64,000 nucleotides of DNA from Micropruina sp. Lineage in GTDB: Bacteria > Actinomycetota > Actinomycetes > Propionibacteriales > Propionibacteriaceae. Shown here piece after piece: positions 7,709 through 16,002 of the stretch. The DNA lies in NCBI GenBank assembly GCA_016711205.1, contig JADJTM010000001.1:1-64000 (forward strand), read 5' to 3'. Made by a program: the position numbers and the translations under genes. The notes below the pieces were generated by a model. The model ran no database searches, had not been told where the DNA came from, and saw only the letters and a list, made by a program, of their open reading frames with translations. The first letter of the stretch is position 1; each line of letters starts with the position of its first letter.

Positions 7709-9211
7709 TCAGGACGCCGGGCGCGCCACCGGGATGCGGACGGTGAACACCGTCCGTCCGGGGTGCGAGTCGAGGGACGCCGTCCCGCGGTGCGCCGCGA
7801 CGACGGCGGCGACGATCGCCAGACCGAGGCCGGTGGACGAGCCGCCCTGGATGCGCACCCGGCTGACCTCGGCCCGGGTGAAGCGTTCGAAGACCGACGA
7901 CTGCAGGTCCGCGGGGACGCCGGGACCGTCGTCGGTCACCGTGATCACCACCATGCCGTCGGCGACCGCGACAGCGGTCTCCACCCGGGTTCCGGGTGGG
8001 GTGTGGGTGCGGGCGTTGGCCAGCAGGTTGGCCAGCACCTGGTGCAGCCGGTAGCGGTCGGCCAGCGCTACCACGGGCTCATCGGGCAACGACAGCGACC
8101 ACCTGTGGTCGGGGCCGGCGGCGCGGGCGTCGCTGGTCGCGTTCAGCACGATCTCGGTGACGTCGGTGGGTGCCAGGTCGAGCGCCGGCCCCGAATCGAG
8201 CCTGGCGAGCAGCAACAGGTCCTCGACCAGGCTGCTCATCCGGTCCGACTCCGACTCGATCCGCCCCAGGGCGTGCGCCATGGTCGGCGAGAGCTCCGCC
8301 CGCTCGCGGCGGGTCAGTTCGGCGTACCCGCGGATCGCCGCCAGCGGGTTGCGCAGCTCGTGCGAGGCGTCCGCGACGAACTGCCGCAGCTTGACCTCCG
8401 AGGCGTGCCGGGCGGCCAGCGCCCCCTCGACGTTGTCGAGCATGTGGTTGAACGCCAGCCCGACCCGTCCGACCTCGCTGACCGGATCGGTGTCGGCGTC
8501 CGGCACCCGCACGATGCCCTCCACCTCGCCGCTCTCCAGGGGCAGGTTCGACACCGTGGTCGCGGTGGCCGCCAGCCGGTTCAGCGGCGCCAGGCTCCCG
8601 ACGACGACCCCGCGCGCGACCAGCACCGCCGCCGCGATGATCACCCCGGTGAGCAGCGCCTCGAACACCATCAGCGAGGTCATCGCGCTGCCCAGCTGGC
8701 TCAGCGGGATGCCGACGATCACGCGCGCCGTCCCGTCACCGTGCGTGGTCACCCGATAGAGGCCATAGTCGACCAGGCGGATGGTGGATCTCTCGCCCGA
8801 GTCGAGTTGCAGGACCGACAGTTGCTGCAGTGCCTCCACCGACAGCGAGGCCGGGCGTACCCCGTAGTTGCTGGCGCGGTCGACCAGGATCATTCCCTTG
8901 ATCGTGCCCGTGGTCTGCTCGGCAATGATCGTGCCGATCTCCTGTCCACCCAGCGAGGGGCTGTCCGGCCCGGGTCCGGTCACTCGGGCGATCGCGCGGT
9001 CCAGTCGGCCGTCCACCTGGTTGACCTGGATGTTGTACGCCGCGAGCGCCACCACTGCGCTCAGGCCGACCGCCACCAGCGCCACCAGGGCCGCGACGCG
9101 CACGACCAGGCGCCGTCCGAGGGTGCCCTTCGCGAGCGGTCGGACGGCGGGTGGGTGGGATACGTCGGGCGGCAGCTGGTGCTGGGCCGGCATCAGCGGG
9201 GGACTGCTCAT
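7709..9211 (-). CDS. OmpR-partner sensor histidine kinase (HAMP-HisKA-HATPase)
   Basis: 500 aa membrane kinase. The N-terminal helix spans about residues 35-58, followed by an extracytoplasmic sensor region and a second helix near 185-210. Then come HAMP, the dimerisation helix with the phospho-accepting His (FVADASHELRNPL, about residue 280), the N box (QVLANLLANARTHTPPG), and G boxes (TDDGPGVP, GSSTGLGLAIV). The layout matches actinobacterial TcrY/TrcS-like kinases. Its start overlaps the response regulator stop by 4 bp, so the two are translated together. The signal is unknown. Its 3' end abuts the poly-G tract. Confidence 0.93.
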   Translation of the reverse strand: MSSPPLMPAQHQLPPDVSHPPAVRPLAKGTLGRRLVVRVAALVALVAVGLSAVVALAAYNIQVNQVDGRLDRAIARVTGPGPDSPSLGGQEIGTIIAEQTTGTIKGMILVDRASNYGVRPASLSVEALQQLSVLQLDSGERSTIRLVDYGLYRVTTHGDGTARVIVGIPLSQLGSAMTSLMVFEALLTGVIIAAAVLVARGVVVGSLAPLNRLAATATTVSNLPLESGEVEGIVRVPDADTDPVSEVGRVGLAFNHMLDNVEGALAARHASEVKLRQFVADASHELRNPLAAIRGYAELTRRERAELSPTMAHALGRIESESDRMSSLVEDLLLLARLDSGPALDLAPTDVTEIVLNATSDARAAGPDHRWSLSLPDEPVVALADRYRLHQVLANLLANARTHTPPGTRVETAVAVADGMVVITVTDDGPGVPADLQSSVFERFTRAEVSRVRIQGGSSTGLGLAIVAAVVAAHRGTASLDSHPGRTVFTVRIPVARPAS

Positions 9212-9948
9212 TCGGTGGCCGGTTTCAGCACATAGCCGGAGCCCCGCAGGGTGTGGATCATCGGCGCGCGGTTCGCGTCGATCTTCTTGCGCAGGTAGCT
9301 GATGTACAACTCGACCACGTTCGCCTGTCCACCGAAGTCATAGTTCCAGACCCGGTCAAGGATCTGCGGCTTGCTCAGCACGCGGCGCGGATTGCGCATC
9401 AGGTAGCGCAGCAACTCGAACTCGGTCGCGGTCAGCTGAATCTCTTCGCCGCCGCGGGTCACCTCGTGCGAATCCTCATCGAGCACCAGGTCGCCGACCA
9501 CCAACTGCGATCCCGGACGCACCGTGGTCGCCCCGGTGCGGCGCAGCAGGCCGCGCAGCCGGGCGATCAGTTCCTCCAGCGAGAAGGGCTTGGTGACATA
9601 GTCGTCGCCCCCCGCGGTGAGGCCGCCGATGCGGTCCTCGAGAGCGTCCTTGGCGGTGAGGAAGATCACCGGCACGTCCGGCTGCTCGGTGCGGATGCGG
9701 CGCATCACCTCGAGGCCGTCGAAGTCGGGCAGCATCATGTCGAGCACGATGGCGTCCGGACGGGCCTCGCGTGCGGCCTTGACCGCCGCCAGCCCGGAGC
9801 CGGCGGTGGCCACCTCCCAGCCCTCGTAACGCATGGCCATGCTCAGCAACTCAGTCAGGCTCGACTCGTCATCGACGGTGAGGATCTTGATCGGGGTGCC
9901 GTCGGGCCTGGTCAGGGAGTCACTGCCCCCGCGTGTGCTGGTCGTCAT
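9208..9948 (-). CDS. OmpR/PhoB-family response regulator
   Basis: 246 aa. The receiver domain (about residues 20-135) shows the acidic pair in ILTVDDESS, the phospho-acceptor Asp in IVLDMMLPDFDG, the conserved Thr (FLTAKD) and Lys (VTKPF). The C-terminal winged helix (about 145-245) has ELYISYLRKKID and TLRGSGYVLK. It is the first gene of a two-gene operon with the histidine kinase and is divergent from cobS, with 88 bp between them. Regulated genes cannot be read from this window. Confidence 0.95.
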   Translation of the reverse strand: MTTSTRGGSDSLTRPDGTPIKILTVDDESSLTELLSMAMRYEGWEVATAGSGLAAVKAAREARPDAIVLDMMLPDFDGLEVMRRIRTEQPDVPVIFLTAKDALEDRIGGLTAGGDDYVTKPFSLEELIARLRGLLRRTGATTVRPGSQLVVGDLVLDEDSHEVTRGGEEIQLTATEFELLRYLMRNPRRVLSKPQILDRVWNYDFGGQANVVELYISYLRKKIDANRAPMIHTLRGSGYVLKPATE

Positions 9949-10036
9949 GTGCTCAATCTGTCAGTCGCCTGTGAGTCTGGGCTAGGCGTTTGCTGTGCGA
10001 ATGCTGTGAGCCTGCGCCGACTGAGAGAATAGGCGG

Positions 10037-10804
10037 GTGAACGGACGGCAGCGCGACGGACGGCGGCTCGCCGTCGGCACGCTGACGGTGCTTCCGGTGC
10101 GTCCGCCCGAGAATGTGGACGCCGGTGTCGCCCGTGCGATGGTGGTGTGGGCGCCGATCGTGTTCGTGCCGGTCGCGGCGGTGGTCGGGCTGGTCGGCTG
10201 GGGTGTCGTCGCGGCCGGGCTGCCCGGGCTGGTCGCCGGACTGCTGTGCGTGGGCCTGCTGGCCTGGCTGACCCGGGCGATCCACCTGGACGGGCTGGCC
10301 GACACCGCGGACGGGCTCGGCTCGGGTCGTCCGAGCGAACGCGCGTTGCAGATCATGCGCAGCGGCGACGTCGGACCGATGGGGGTGGTCACCCTGATCG
10401 TGGTGCTCGGGCTTCAGGCGGTGTGCATGGCGACGTTGCTCGAGCGTCCGTGGGGTGCGGTGGTGGTCGCCGTCGCACTCTGCTGCGGACGGGGGGCGCT
10501 GGCCCTGGTCGCGGGCGGCGGCGCACCCGCGGCGCGTCCGGACGGTCTGGGCGCAGTGTTCGCCCGCAGCGTGCCGCGGTGGCTGGCCGTCACACTGTGG
10601 GCGGTGCTCGCGGGCGTGCTGACGGGAGCCTCCGCCCTGATGGGGTCGTGGTGGCAGGGACTGGTGGCCGCCGCGCTGGCTGCACTCGCCGTGGCCTATG
10701 TGGTGCGGCTGGCCGTCCGGCGCCTGGGCGGCATCACCGGTGACGTGCTGGGGGCCGCGGTCGAGGTGGCGACGTGCGTGCTGCTCGTGGTGCTGGCCCG
10801 CTGA
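10037..10804 (+). CDS. cobS: Adenosylcobinamide-GDP ribazoletransferase (cobalamin synthase)
   Basis: 255 aa, GTG start. CobS is an integral membrane enzyme that joins AdoCbi-GDP to alpha-ribazole, the last steps of cobalamin assembly. Diagnostic segments are the N-terminal LTVLPV and the LDGLADTADGLGSG...ALQIMRSGDVGPMG region that holds the metal-binding Asp cluster. At least five hydrophobic helices follow. cobU lies 288 bp downstream on the same strand. No cobalamin riboswitch is recognisable in the short upstream gap. Confidence 0.93.
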   Translation: MNGRQRDGRRLAVGTLTVLPVRPPENVDAGVARAMVVWAPIVFVPVAAVVGLVGWGVVAAGLPGLVAGLLCVGLLAWLTRAIHLDGLADTADGLGSGRPSERALQIMRSGDVGPMGVVTLIVVLGLQAVCMATLLERPWGAVVVAVALCCGRGALALVAGGGAPAARPDGLGAVFARSVPRWLAVTLWAVLAGVLTGASALMGSWWQGLVAAALAALAVAYVVRLAVRRLGGITGDVLGAAVEVATCVLLVVLAR

Positions 10805-10882
10805 CGCAGCCGTGATGCTGGCGCGCAGCCGCCTGAGCGATCGATCCCGCGAGTCGTGGCCGAGGTCTCATGGGAAGCGTCA

Positions 10883-10952
10883 GAAAACTGCACGTCAGCG
10901 TGCACGACACGCCGCCCTGCGGGCGTGTCGTCGGCCCTGACGTGCACTTTTC
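10883..10952. repeat. Nested inverted repeat (cruciform) between cobS and cobU
   Basis: Outer arms GCACGTCAG / CTGACGTGC, extended by GAAAA / TTTTC after a 2-nt mismatch, enclose an inner hairpin CGACACGCC / GGCGTGTCG (10905-10913, 10922-10930) with a GC-rich loop. It could end cobS transcription or be a structured RNA. The rest of the 288-bp gap holds no gene. Confidence 0.7.
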
Positions 10953-11092
10953 GGACGGTCCGTGACCAGCCTGCCCGACCGAGCCGGTGAACCGAGTCAC
11001 CCGCCCGGGTCTTCGAGCGGCCTCAGCTCCGGTTCTGTCGGTTTTTGGCGGACCGATCATCCCGGAGCGCTGTTCGGGGTAGGTTCGATCAC

Positions 11093-11653
11093 ATGACGAA
11101 GGTGTTGGTCACCGGAGGCGTGCGCTGCGGCAAGTCGCTGTACGCCGAGAACATGGTCGCCGCTGCAACGGCGGTGACCTACATCACCCCCGGCTACGCG
11201 GCCAACCCCAAGGTCGATCCCGAATGGGCGGCTCGGGTGTACACCCACCAGAAGCGCCGGCCGCGGCATTGGCGAACCATCGAGACGATTCACATCGCCG
11301 ACGCCATCCGGGCCGCCGAATCCCCGGTGATGGTCGACTGCCTGGGCACCTGGCTCTCGCGCACGATCGATGCATGGGCGGTGTGGGACCAGCCGTTCGA
11401 GTTGTGGCGGCACCGGTTCGACGACGCCGTGCTCGACCTGCTCGACGCCTGGCACGGCAGCCACCAGACGCTGATCGCCGTCACCAACGAGGTGGGCTGG
11501 GGGCTGGTCTCGGAGTACGCGTCGGGACGCCTGTTCGCCGACCTGATGGGACGGCTCAACTACCGCATGGGCGGCGCCTGTGACGACGTGGTGCTGATGG
11601 TGTCCGGACGGGCTCTGCACCTCGGGTCGGACGCCGAGCACCACCACCACTGA
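11093..11653 (+). CDS. cobU: Adenosylcobinamide kinase / adenosylcobinamide-phosphate guanylyltransferase
   Basis: 186 aa from the ATG at 11093; an in-frame start 48 bp upstream adds an unlikely leader. CobU phosphorylates adenosylcobinamide and adds GMP, making the CobS substrate. The P-loop is GGVRCGKS where the family normally has GGxRSGKS. WRTIE, VDCLGTWLS and TNEVGWGLV (guanylate-binding region) are all characteristic. The tail is histidine-rich (HHHH at the C-terminus). Confidence 0.92.
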   Translation: MTKVLVTGGVRCGKSLYAENMVAAATAVTYITPGYAANPKVDPEWAARVYTHQKRRPRHWRTIETIHIADAIRAAESPVMVDCLGTWLSRTIDAWAVWDQPFELWRHRFDDAVLDLLDAWHGSHQTLIAVTNEVGWGLVSEYASGRLFADLMGRLNYRMGGACDDVVLMVSGRALHLGSDAEHHHH

Positions 11654-11656
11654 CGA

Positions 11657-11691
11657 GAGGCCCACCGCCGGGAGGGATGGCGGCGGGCCTC
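11657..11691. terminator. Hairpin between convergent cobU and acylphosphatase
   Basis: Arms GAGGCCCaCCGCC and GGCGGcGGGCCTC (one mismatch) around a G-rich loop, directly after the cobU stop and just before the acyP stop on the other strand. Likely a bidirectional terminator. No clear U-tract. Confidence 0.65.
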
Positions 11692-11699
11692 GGCCGCGT

Positions 11700-11981
11700 T
11701 CAGCGGGGCCGGAACCCCGTCACGCCGGGCTTGGGCTCGACCCAGTCGATCGTGTGCGTCGTGACCCGACCCGGACGTCCGGAGCGCGGGGGTTGCTCGA
11801 TCAGCTGGCGGATCAGGCTGCCGAGGGCGTCGGAGGGGCCCTGTGCGTCAATCTCGACGCGTCCATCGAGCAGGTTCATCGCGTACCCGACCAGCCCGAG
11901 CTCGCGCGCGACGCTCTGCACCCACCACCGGAATCCGACGCCCTGGACGTAGCCGTCGACCCGGATCACCGCCCGTTCCAT
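11700..11981 (-). CDS. acyP: Acylphosphatase
   Basis: 93 aa, normal family length. AcyP hydrolyses carboxyl-phosphate bonds such as acetyl or carbamoyl phosphate. The catalytic Arg sits in YVQGVGFRWW (residues 11-20) and the catalytic Asn in AMNLLDGRVE (about 35-44). Both key residues are intact. It stands alone, convergent with cobU. Confidence 0.93.
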   Translation of the reverse strand: MERAVIRVDGYVQGVGFRWWVQSVARELGLVGYAMNLLDGRVEIDAQGPSDALGSLIRQLIEQPPRSGRPGRVTTHTIDWVEPKPGVTGFRPR

Positions 11982-12024
11982 GGGTGCACCCTAACCGGCA
12001 TCGCAGGTGATCGAACATGCCGAC

Positions 12025-12050
12025 GGCGCCACCTGTGATCAGGTGGCGCC
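12025..12050 (-). terminator. Terminator hairpin after csbD-like gene
   Basis: Perfect 11-bp arms GGCGCCACCTG / CAGGTGGCGCC around TGAT, 27 bp past the stop of the minus-strand CsbD-family gene. Confidence 0.8.
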
Positions 12051-12076
12051 GCAGAAGCAGTCAGTGAGCGGGTCGC

Positions 12077-12292
12077 TCAGTTGGTGGCCTTGTTCCAGGC
12101 GGCCTTGGCGTCTTCACCGGCATCCTTGGCGCCGTCCTTGACGGCTTCGCCGGCCTGCTTGGCCTTGGCACCGGCCTGGTCAGCGGCCCCCTCGGCCTGA
12201 AGGCTTTCATTGTCGGTGGCGTCACCGACGGCCTCTTTGGCCTTGCCGCCGAGCTCTTCGGCCTTGTTCTTGATCTTGTCGCCGATACCCAT
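12077..12292 (-). CDS. CsbD-family stress protein
   Basis: 71 aa from the ATG at 12292, which is preceded by GGAAGG. It starts MGIGDKIKNKAEELGG and continues with Ala/Lys/Asp-rich heptad-like helices, typical of the small CsbD/YjbJ proteins induced in general stress. No enzymatic motif. The family's biochemical role is not settled, and nothing here adds to it. Confidence 0.9.
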   Translation of the reverse strand: MGIGDKIKNKAEELGGKAKEAVGDATDNESLQAEGAADQAGAKAKQAGEAVKDGAKDAGEDAKAAWNKATN

Positions 12293-12415
12293 ATGGTGCC
12301 TTCCTGCCGGCGGACGCCGAGTCGCGCCCTCGTGTTGCCAGGCTAGGCGGCGCGACACGGGCACCAACCACCCTTTCGGGGGAGTTCGGGCGGATTCGCC
12401 GCGTCCACCGGTGCA

Positions 12416-12889
12416 TCAGGAGATGTCGGCCACGGTCGCATGCAGCGCGGCGAGCATGGCGTCGGCGTCGAGCGCCAACGCCACCCCGTGGGCGCCGGAG
12501 CCCATGCTGACCCTGCGTCCGGCGATGGCCTCATCGGCGATCACCGGCCACGCCGTGGTGGCCCCGAACGGGGTGATCGTGCCGCGGTCGTACCCGGTCA
12601 CCGCGCGGGCGGTGGCGGCGTCCGGCATCGACAGGCGAGACACGCCCAGCAGGGCGCGCAGCTTCGGCCAGGCGATCTCGGAATCGCCCGGCACCAGCAC
12701 GAACACGAAATCGTCGGGTCCGCGTCGCACCACCATGGTCTTGACGATGTCGCGGGGCTCGATGCCCCGGGCTGCGGCGGCCTCGGCGAGCGAGTGGACG
12801 CGTCCGTGCCTGGTGAGCGTGACCTGCAGTCCGAGCGCACGGGCAGCCGCGGCGGCGGGTGCGGCCCCGTCCGCGTCCGGCTCGGACAC
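12416..12889 (-). CDS. YbaK/EbsC-family aminoacyl-tRNA deacylase
   Basis: 157 aa. The family clears mischarged tRNA such as Cys-tRNA(Pro). Recognisable are RDIVKTMVVRRG with the conserved Lys, a VPGDSEIAWPKLR segment and the substrate-loop GYDRGTITPFG. It starts 3 bp after the stop of the CBS-domain gene and so is its second operon member. It is closer to the short YbaK-like group than to ProX. Confidence 0.88.
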   Translation of the reverse strand: MSEPDADGAAPAAAAARALGLQVTLTRHGRVHSLAEAAAARGIEPRDIVKTMVVRRGPDDFVFVLVPGDSEIAWPKLRALLGVSRLSMPDAATARAVTGYDRGTITPFGATTAWPVIADEAIAGRRVSMGSGAHGVALALDADAMLAALHATVADIS

Positions 12890-12892
12890 CCC

Positions 12893-13321
12893 TCAGGCGT
12901 GCAGGTAGCCGAGCAGGTGGTTGCGCTCGTCCAGCAACTGGTCGATGCGGTTCTTCACCACGTCACCGATGGACACCACGCCGTGCAACTCGCCGTCGAC
13001 GACCACCGGAAGGTGCCGGATGCGCTGGTACGTCATGGTGTGGGCGGTCTCTTCGAGCGAATCGGCCAGCCCGCAGGTGTGCACCTCGGCCGTCATGATC
13101 TCGGTGACCGAGCGGGTCAGCACGGCCGCCCCCTGAGCCCCGAGTTCGCGGACGATGTCGCGCTCGCTCACGATTCCCTCGATGTGCAGGCCGTCGGACG
13201 ACACGATCACCGCACCGATGCGATGCTCGCCCAGCAGGGCCACCAGCCTCTCGACGGACGCCGAGGGCTCGATGGTGACGACGCCGGCGCCCTTGCCTCG
13301 GACGATGTCTTCGATCCTCAT
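12893..13321 (-). CDS. Two-CBS-domain protein
   Basis: 142 aa consisting of a CBS pair and nothing else. CBS1 covers about residues 10-65 (GIVSERDIVREL) and CBS2 about 75-130 (GVVSIGDVVKNRI). Such stand-alone pairs bind adenine nucleotides or SAM and act as energy sensors; the target is unknown. It is the first gene of a tight two-gene unit with the YbaK-like deacylase. Confidence 0.9.
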   Translation of the reverse strand: MRIEDIVRGKGAGVVTIEPSASVERLVALLGEHRIGAVIVSSDGLHIEGIVSERDIVRELGAQGAAVLTRSVTEIMTAEVHTCGLADSLEETAHTMTYQRIRHLPVVVDGELHGVVSIGDVVKNRIDQLLDERNHLLGYLHA

Positions 13322-13390
13322 ACCCGGAAGGTACCCGTTCGGCTGCGAGGGTGAAAGTCCATCGGGCTAAGAATGGTGCGCGTCGCCGAC

Positions 13391-13482
13391 TGGCTACGGT
13401 GCAGATTCGGCCCGCGCGAGGGAGATGTGGGGCACGGCTACGGTGCAGATTCGGCCCGCGCGGGGAAGATGTGGGGCACGGC
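13391..13482 (+). repeat. Tandem repeat of about 45 bp upstream of metB
   Basis: The unit begins GCTACGGTGCAGATTCGGCC and ends in GATGTGGGGCACG. It occurs twice in direct succession with a few differences, between the CBS gene promoter and metB. No SAM-riboswitch features are visible in the 281-bp gap, and no gene is supported. Confidence 0.75.
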
Positions 13483-13602
13483 AGTGGTGGCGATCCTGGC
13501 CCGCGCCCGGCTGACGGGGCGTCCGCTCCCACGTGCTGGACGCGCAGGCCCGGGCCGGCGCGAGGCACCGGCTATTGTCTGGCCTGCCCGAAAGGAGGCC
13601 CA

Positions 13603-14772
13603 GTGAGCGAACCGTCGCCGATCACGCGAGCGGTGCGGGCCGGCATCGACACCGATCTGAGCCACGGTGCCGTCGTCCCGCCGGTCTATCTGAGCACCAC
13701 CTACACCTTCGAGGAGTTCGGGGTCTCGCGGCCCTACGACTACGCCCGCCGCGGCAACCCGACCCGCAGCATCTTCGCCGACGCGCTGGCCGGCCTGGAG
13801 GGTGGTGCCGGGGCAGTGGTGACGGCCAGCGGCATGGGCGCGATCACCACGGTGCTGCACGCGCTACTGAGGCCGGGCCAGGTGCTGCTCGCTCCGCACG
13901 ACTGCTACGGCGGGTCGTGGCGGCTGTTCGACGCGCTGGCCGGCCGGGGCCACTTCGAGTTGGTGCTCGCCGACCTGACGGACGCCGCGGTTGCCGAGCA
14001 GGCGATCCGCGCGCATCGTCCGAGCGTGGTGTGGGTGGAGACCCCGTCCAACCCGTTGCTGCGGATCAGCGATCTGGGGGCGCTGGCGTCCCTGGGCCAC
14101 GAGGTGGGGGCCACCGTGGTGGCCGACAACACGTTCTGCACGCCGCTGGGGCAGCGCCCGCTGCAGCTGGGAGCCGATCTGGTGGTGCATTCGGCGACCA
14201 AGTACCTGGCCGGGCACAGCGACGTGGTGATCGGCGCCGTGGTCTGCCGCACCCCCGAAGAGGTCGAGGACCTGGCGTGGTGGGCCAACTGCCTGGGCGT
14301 CACCGGGGGAGCCTTCGATTCGTACCTGGCGCAGCGCGGCCTGCGCACCCTGCACGCCCGGATGGCGATCCACGAGGCCAACGCCGCCGCGATCGTTGCG
14401 TTGCTCGGCGCTCACGCCGCGGTCAGTGCCGTCCATCATCCGAGCCTGCCGAGTCATCCCGCGCACGCGCTGGCAGCCCGGCAGCAGCAGCTGTTCGGCG
14501 GCATCGTGACCTTCGAGTTGCACGGAGGGTTGGCGGCGGCCCGGGCCTTCATGGAGGGTCTGCGGTTGTTCTGCCCGGCCGAATCGCTGGGTGGCACCGA
14601 GTCGTTGGTGTCGCATCCGGCGACGATGACGCACGCGTCCATGCCCGCGCAGGTGCAGGCGGCCGCCGGCATCACCCCCGGCATGGTGCGGCTCAGCGTC
14701 GGCATCGAGGACGTCGCCGACCTGATCGGTGACTTGACCGCCGGACTGGAGCGGGTGGCGTCCCTCAGCTGA
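13603..14772 (+). CDS. metB: Cystathionine gamma-synthase / O-succinylhomoserine (thiol)-lyase
   Basis: 389 aa. The GTG at 13603 follows AAAGGAGG with ideal spacing, which decides the start. PLP enzyme of the Cys/Met metabolism family: it condenses an activated homoserine with cysteine for methionine synthesis. The Schiff-base Lys is in SATKYLAGHSD (about residue 199). NPTRSIFADALA and the late SLGGTESLVSHPATMTHA are typical of MetB. Related enzymes (MetC, MetZ, MccB) cannot be wholly excluded by eye. It is followed by a perfect hairpin. Confidence 0.88.
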   Translation: MSEPSPITRAVRAGIDTDLSHGAVVPPVYLSTTYTFEEFGVSRPYDYARRGNPTRSIFADALAGLEGGAGAVVTASGMGAITTVLHALLRPGQVLLAPHDCYGGSWRLFDALAGRGHFELVLADLTDAAVAEQAIRAHRPSVVWVETPSNPLLRISDLGALASLGHEVGATVVADNTFCTPLGQRPLQLGADLVVHSATKYLAGHSDVVIGAVVCRTPEEVEDLAWWANCLGVTGGAFDSYLAQRGLRTLHARMAIHEANAAAIVALLGAHAAVSAVHHPSLPSHPAHALAARQQQLFGGIVTFELHGGLAAARAFMEGLRLFCPAESLGGTESLVSHPATMTHASMPAQVQAAAGITPGMVRLSVGIEDVADLIGDLTAGLERVASLS

Positions 14773-14784
14773 GTGGTGCGGGTT

Positions 14785-14855
14785 GACGGGTAATGGGGAC
14801 GGTTCCTTTCCCCGTCGCCCGGCGACGGGGAAAGGAACCGTCCCCATTACCCGTC
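14785..14855. repeat. Perfect 35-bp inverted repeat carrying the GGGGACGGTTCC core
   Basis: Arms 14785-14819 and 14821-14855 are exact reverse complements about a single C. It lies between convergent metB and proline dehydrogenase, so it would serve as a terminator for both. It is also the cleanest head-to-head copy of a repeat family seen at 25561, 32681, 38753, 44125 and 62131. Confidence 0.9.
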
Positions 14856-14867
14856 GCTCCCGCCGGT

Positions 14868-15821
14868 TCAGAAACCCGACTGCACCGGCTTGCGGTGCGG
14901 ACGCTCGACCAGCGCCCGCAGCAGGAAGACCACGTTGGCCGGACGCTCCGCCAGCCGGCGCATGAAGTAGGCGTACCAGTCGGTGCCGTAGGGCACATAG
15001 ACCCGCACCGTGTGGCCGAGGCCCGCCAGCCGTGCCTGCTCGTCGGCGCGGATGCCGAGCAGCATCTGCAACTCGAACGAGTCGGGGTCGCGCTGCAGTC
15101 GCTCGGCCTCGGCGAGTGCGTGGCCGATCATCGCGTCGTCGTGGGTGGCGAACAGCGGACGTCCCTCGCCCTGAAGCAGGATCGTGGTGCAGCGCTGATA
15201 GTTGCGATCGACGGCCGACTTGGCCCGATGCGCCACCTCGGACGGCTCGGAGTACGCACCCTTGCACAGCCGGACGCGGTTGCCCGGCGCGGTCTGGTTG
15301 CTGCAGTCGGGTGCCGTGCGGTACAGCATGGACTGGAGCACGGTCGCCACCCACGGATGCTGCTCGCGCAGCGTGGTCACGGTGCGCAGGGTGGCGTCGG
15401 TGGTGGTGTGGTCTTCGGCGTCGACGGTGACCGTGGTGCCGACGCGTTCGGCATGGGCACAGATCACCCGCGCATTGTCGAGGGCCACCTCGTAGCCGCC
15501 CTTGAGCAACGATCCCAGTGCGGACAGCTTGATGGACACCTCGACCCGGTCGGTCAGCCCCTCGGCGGCCAGCCGGTCGAGCAGCTCCACGTAGCTGTCG
15601 GTCACCCGGTCGGCCTGGGCCGCGGTGGTGGTGTCCTCGCCGAGATAGTCGATCGTGGCCAGCAGTCCGCGGTCGACGAGGGTGTGAACGGCGCGCAGGC
15701 AGTCGTCCAGGGTTTCGCCGGCCACGAACCGGTCGACCACGCGTCTGGTCAACGGAAACGCGACAACGCCCGCCTTCACGACAGGCATGCGCGAAAGGCC
15801 GAGCAGCAGGGTTTTCAGCAT
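14868..15821 (-). CDS. Proline dehydrogenase (monofunctional)
   Basis: 317 aa FAD-dependent TIM-barrel enzyme oxidising proline to P5C. Typical motifs are VEVSIKLSALGS, TVDAEDHTT, NRVRLCKGAYSEP and a late YVPYGTDWYAYFMRRLAERP (flavin/substrate pocket). The length fits the short actinobacterial PutB/PRODH form. No P5C dehydrogenase adjoins it. The start is preceded by GAGGTGA. Confidence 0.93.
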   Translation of the reverse strand: MLKTLLLGLSRMPVVKAGVVAFPLTRRVVDRFVAGETLDDCLRAVHTLVDRGLLATIDYLGEDTTTAAQADRVTDSYVELLDRLAAEGLTDRVEVSIKLSALGSLLKGGYEVALDNARVICAHAERVGTTVTVDAEDHTTTDATLRTVTTLREQHPWVATVLQSMLYRTAPDCSNQTAPGNRVRLCKGAYSEPSEVAHRAKSAVDRNYQRCTTILLQGEGRPLFATHDDAMIGHALAEAERLQRDPDSFELQMLLGIRADEQARLAGLGHTVRVYVPYGTDWYAYFMRRLAERPANVVFLLRALVERPHRKPVQSGF

Positions 15822-16002
15822 CGGGTCACCTCGCCCTGGACTCTAGTGCCCACCCCGGATGCCCGCCACCAAATAGCCCGGAAGGGCGATGAATCGCCGA
15901 AGCCCGCTGCGGCCTCGCCGCCGGTCCGCGGGCCGGGTTCCGCGGTAAAGGGAATCATGCCGACGAGCCCGGCAGCGGTCGAATCCCGCGCTGAGGGCAC
16001 GC

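Noticed and set aside
13322..13602. SAM or other riboswitch upstream of metB
   Set aside because: Only a 45-bp direct repeat is seen; no conserved riboswitch core was recognisable.
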